From contig CALALQ010000309.1 in assembly GCA_937925595.1 (NCBI GenBank), forward strand, positions 1 through 8,639: a stretch of 8,639 bases of DNA, written 5' to 3'. A program made the position numbers and the translations under genes. This DNA comes from an uncultured Demequina sp. (GTDB lineage: Bacteria; Actinomycetota; Actinomycetes; Actinomycetales; Demequinaceae). Shown one piece after another: positions 6,267 to 8,639 of this stretch. The notes under the pieces are model-generated. The model ran no database searches and was not told where the DNA came from. It worked only from the letters and a program-made list of their open reading frames with translations. The stretch's first letter is position 1; each line of letters opens with the position of its first letter.

Positions 6267-8177
6267 TCAGCCTTGACTGCCCACCCCGGCAGCATCGTGA
6301 TGGTGCGGCAGTGGGGGCGCGGCGGCGTGGAGTCCGCTCGGCGGCCCGCCGAGCGCCCGGAGGGCGTACAAGATGGTCGCGAGATCGACGAGCTCCTGAA
6401 CAAGCGCGCCCGTCACGGCGGGAATGACCCCGGTCATCGCGACGATCATCAGACCGATACTGAGACTAATCCCGATCCAGATCGCAGTGAGCGCGACCCG
6501 CAGCGTGTGCCTTCCGATCGAGACAGCCTCGACGACCTTCGCGAGCGAATCGACAAGGATCACGACGTCGGCCGCGTCGCCGGCCGCGGTCGCGCCTCTC
6601 GCGCCCATCGCGACACCGATGTCCGAAGCAGCCAGCACCGGTGCGTCGTTGACCCCGTCACCGACCATCATCACGGGTCTCGGATGCAACTGTTCCGCGA
6701 GGACGACCTTCTCGGGCGGGAGGAGTTCGGCGTGGATGTCATCAATCCCGACCTGCTTGGCGATCGACTCCGCCGTCGACCTCGCATCCCCGGTCAGCAT
6801 CATGAGACGGTCGACCCCGTGGGCTCGGAGCCAGGAAACGACGTCGGCAGCCTCGGGCCGCGGGTCGTCAGCGAGGACGAGCACCCCAGCGAACCGTCCG
6901 TCGATCGCGACATACACGGCGGCCTGGCCTACGCCGAGTGTGGCGCGAATCATGTCCGGGGCGAGGGAGGCGACGTACGCGGGCTTGCCGACGACGACCA
7001 CCCGTCCCTCGATGACAGCGGTCACCCCGTTTGTGGCGACCTCACTTGATTCTTCGGCCGCGTGCAACTCGAGCCCGCGGTCATCGGCGGCGCGGCGTAT
7101 GCCGTCAGCGAAGACATGCGAGGAGTACTGCTCAGCGGAGGCCGCGAGACGCAGCAGCTCGGTGGCGGTGAACCCGGGTGCAGGTCGGAGGTCAACGAGG
7201 TCCGGTCGGCCTTGGGTGAGTGTTCCTGTTTTATCGAAGGCAGCCGAGCGCACGCGTGCGAGCTGTTCGATGACCGCGCCGCCCTTCATGATCACCCCCG
7301 TTTTGGCTGCCCGGGAAAGCCCGCCCAAGAACGCGACCGGCGCCGCGATGAGCAAAGGACACGGGGTCGCCAGTACAAGAACCTCGGCGAACCGGGTCGC
7401 ATCCCCCGAGACCGCCCATGCCGTCCCGGCCAGGACGAGAGAAACCGCGGTGAACGGGATCGCGAACCGATCCGCGAGCCTCACGACCGGTGCGCGGGAG
7501 TCCTCGGCGGCGTGAACGAGCGCGACGATCTGCTGGTACTGGCTGTCCGCGCTGCTGCGTATCGCACGCATGTGCACCGCACGTGTCCCATTGACCACAC
7601 CGGAGAGCACCTCGTCACCGGCCTCGCGTGTGACCGGCATGCTCTCACCGCTGAGCGACGACTCGTCGAACACCCCGAAATCGGTGAGCAGGACACCGTC
7701 CACCGGCACGATCTCTGCGGGACGCACAAGAAGCACCTCGCCGACGGCGATACCCTCGACAGCGACATCCTCCACCACATCGGAATCGGACGCATCTGGA
7801 CGGCGGAGAACATGTGCGATGCGAGGCGACCGGTCCAACAGCGCCGTCAGATCGCGTTTAGCGCGGCGGCCGGCGACATCTTCGAGGGCTTCGCCCCCAG
7901 AGAGCATCAGCACGATGATGAGGGACGCGAGGTACTCCCCGACAGCAAGGGTCGCGATCATCGCCACAACCGCGAGGATGTCTAGACCGACGTGACCATG
8001 CAGCACATCGCGCACCATCCCAAACAGCGTCCACGCGACGAACACTCCGACGTAGGCCGTGGCAACCCATCGCCCCGCAGCGTCTTCATCCACAGCATGA
8101 AGGATGAGTACCGCAACAAGGACCACGACCGTGATAACGATCGCGGGGTACCGCCCGGGCGCACGAAGGAACCGCAT
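6267..8177 (-). CDS. P1B-type heavy-metal ATPase with TPC metal motif (P1B-5-like)
   Basis: A 636-residue metal-exporting P-type ATPase. Seen: about eight membrane helices (roughly 11-29, 37-55, 65-80, 82-94, 240-256, 262-286, 558-585, 588-609), actuator SGES (176-179), metal-site TPC (271-273) followed by PLLIAAP in helix 6, phosphorylated Asp315 in DKTGT, TGD (462-464), GDGVND (506-511) and QELVD in the last helix. The TPC motif is the mark of the P1B-5 group, whose studied member Nia of Sinorhizobium is linked to Ni2+ and Fe2+; substrate here is inferred from that alone. There is no N-terminal HMA domain with CxxC and no C-terminal hemerythrin domain; instead the protein ends in a short tail with PLPHHHDAA. 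The usual nucleotide-domain His-Pro pair reads His354-Val. ATG 8177 is chosen because GGAGG lies 8 bases upstream; ATG 8207 and 8234 lack such a site. It lies upstream of the SDR gene on the same strand. Confidence 0.92.
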   Translation of the reverse strand: MRFLRAPGRYPAIVITVVVLVAVLILHAVDEDAAGRWVATAYVGVFVAWTLFGMVRDVLHGHVGLDILAVVAMIATLAVGEYLASLIIVLMLSGGEALEDVAGRRAKRDLTALLDRSPRIAHVLRRPDASDSDVVEDVAVEGIAVGEVLLVRPAEIVPVDGVLLTDFGVFDESSLSGESMPVTREAGDEVLSGVVNGTRAVHMRAIRSSADSQYQQIVALVHAAEDSRAPVVRLADRFAIPFTAVSLVLAGTAWAVSGDATRFAEVLVLATPCPLLIAAPVAFLGGLSRAAKTGVIMKGGAVIEQLARVRSAAFDKTGTLTQGRPDLVDLRPAPGFTATELLRLAASAEQYSSHVFADGIRRAADDRGLELHAAEESSEVATNGVTAVIEGRVVVVGKPAYVASLAPDMIRATLGVGQAAVYVAIDGRFAGVLVLADDPRPEAADVVSWLRAHGVDRLMMLTGDARSTAESIAKQVGIDDIHAELLPPEKVVLAEQLHPRPVMMVGDGVNDAPVLAASDIGVAMGARGATAAGDAADVVILVDSLAKVVEAVSIGRHTLRVALTAIWIGISLSIGLMIVAMTGVIPAVTGALVQELVDLATILYALRALGGPPSGLHAAAPPLPHHHDAAGVGSQG

Positions 8178-8185
8178 GACAGCAT

Positions 8186-8190
8186 CCTCC
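8186..8190 (-). promoter_or_regulatory. Ribosome binding site of the metal ATPase gene
   Basis: GGAGG on the minus strand, within a G-rich stretch, 8 bases before ATG 8177. It decides the start against the longer readings from 8207 and 8234. Confidence 0.7.
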
Positions 8191-8286
8191 CCCCCCGACT
8201 CCCCCATATGCAGTAATGCAATCCGGCACCGCACCGTTGCGGATCACTGTAAGCAGCTCGCATCAGGCCGGGTGCGGGTAGTGTGG

Positions 8287-8331
8287 TGGGTGATCCCGCA
8301 TCTGGCCGTCACCCATCATGCGCGTCACCCA
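8287..8331. repeat. Three copies of TGGGTGA/TCACCCA in the divergent control region
   Basis: TGGGTGA at 8287-8293 is followed by its inverse TCACCCA at 8309-8315 and again at 8325-8331. The last two are part of a 10-bp direct repeat CGTCACCCAT (8307-8316, 8323-8332), spaced 16 bp. They lie just upstream of the start at 8345 and downstream of a possible -10 TAGTGT (8279-8284), a place where a repressor would act. Operator function is inferred. Confidence 0.35.
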
Positions 8332-8334
8332 TTC

Positions 8335-8340
8335 GAGGAG
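8335..8340 (+). promoter_or_regulatory. Ribosome binding site of the short membrane protein gene
   Basis: GAGGAG ends 4 bases before ATG 8345. The upstream in-frame ATG at 8318 has no Shine-Dalgarno site. Confidence 0.55.
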
Positions 8341-8344
8341 TCGC

Positions 8345-8584
8345 ATGCGGAAACTGCAGGACATCAAGCCCATCTGGCACGCGCTGATCTGGATAGCGGT
8401 CTACATCGTCGCCGTCAATATCGGCGATCTTGTCGGGGAGCAGCTGAACTTTCCTGGAGTGACCAGCCTCGTGCTCGTCGCCCTGTCCGGCGTTCTGCTC
8501 CTCTACCTGCGAGCCGGTCACCGGCTCCCGTTCTACGGCATTCGGCGAGTCGAACCGGGCACAATGCCGCTCACGCTCTTCTAG
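8345..8584 (+). CDS. Short two-helix membrane protein, resembles a truncated CPBP-family N-terminus
   Basis: A 79-residue protein with two hydrophobic helices (about 11-30 and 39-56) joined by a short loop (GEQLNFPG) and ending GIRRVEPGTMPLTLF. From memory of the family, this resembles the N-terminus of actinobacterial CPBP intramembrane protease-like proteins, which usually run past 200 residues and carry the catalytic EExxxR and histidine motifs in later helices. None of those motifs is present, and the frame after TAG 8582-8584 does not continue the family. It is therefore either a truncated remnant or a small membrane protein in its own right. It is divergent from the metal ATPase across 167 bp and converges on a gene entering from the right edge, with overlapping stops. 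The gene call is sound; the family assignment is tentative. Confidence 0.6.
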   Translation: MRKLQDIKPIWHALIWIAVYIVAVNIGDLVGEQLNFPGVTSLVLVALSGVLLLYLRAGHRLPFYGIRRVEPGTMPLTLF

Positions 8585-8639
8585 CGCGCGGGGGTCGGCG
8601 GAATGCCGGTGCGGATGCCGAGGTTCCACTCGGCATGAC
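8581..8639 (-). CDS. 3' end of an unidentified convergent gene (5' part outside window)
   Basis: On the minus strand a frame enters from the right edge and ends HAEWNLGIRTGIPPTPAR followed by TAG at 8583-8581. Its last codons use G/C third positions, and its stop shares the palindromic CTAG with the stop of the plus-strand gene, a common arrangement for convergent neighbours. Eighteen residues are too few to name a family. Confidence 0.35.
   Translation of the reverse strand, partial: HAEWNLGIRTGIPPTPAR

Noticed and set aside
6176..6403. Upstream extension of the SDR frame
   Set aside because: It would overlap the ATPase gene and ignores the strong AAGGAG site before ATG 6175.
6243..7049. 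Plus-strand open frame opposite the metal ATPase
   Set aside because: Asp/His/Arg-rich shadow of the real gene, without domain or ribosome site.
8178..8234. Longer N-terminus for the metal ATPase from ATG 8234 or 8207
   Set aside because: Neither has a ribosome site; GGAGG sits correctly before ATG 8177, and the extra residues do not look like a metal-binding domain.

Overview
The window is high-GC DNA with strong G/C bias at third codon positions, actinobacterial-type Shine-Dalgarno sites and at least one probable leaderless promoter. Protein style points to an actinomycete, most likely Microbacteriaceae-like; that placement is inference only. No rRNA, tRNA or CRISPR array was seen.

Layout. 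Bases 1-356 are the right end of an IS21-family insertion sequence: the last 95 codons of istB, then a tandem terminal repeat ending at about 356. Bases 357-539 hold a short open frame that may be the tail of a gene broken by the IS. Bases 475-3366 (minus) encode a complete 963-residue P2A-type (Ca2+-ATPase-like, PacL/CtpF class) P-type ATPase. A 170-bp divergent intergenic region with nested inverted repeats separates it from a universal stress protein (3537-4031, plus), followed by a PfkB-type phosphofructokinase (4193-5146, plus). After a convergent 267-bp gap come two minus-strand genes: a short-chain dehydrogenase (5414-6175) and, upstream of it, a P1B-type metal ATPase with a TPC metal motif (6267-8177). 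Divergent from the metal ATPase is a short two-helix membrane protein (8345-8584) resembling the N-terminus of a CPBP-family membrane protein. Its stop codon overlaps the stop of a convergent gene entering from the right edge.

How it fits together. A CtpF-class ATPase, a universal stress protein and PfkB is the gene set that Mycobacterium tuberculosis places under the hypoxia/dormancy regulator DosR (ctpF/Rv1997, USPs Rv1996 and Rv2028c, pfkB/Rv2029c). The window therefore looks like a compact stress island: cation export (two pumps of different classes), a USP, a glycolytic kinase and an NAD-type SDR. GGGAC/GTCCC-type palindromic elements lie in the divergent promoter region, but no DosR or DosS gene is present in the window, so shared regulation is a hypothesis. 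The IS end on the left and the apparently truncated CPBP-like gene on the right suggest the island sits in accessory, rearranged DNA.
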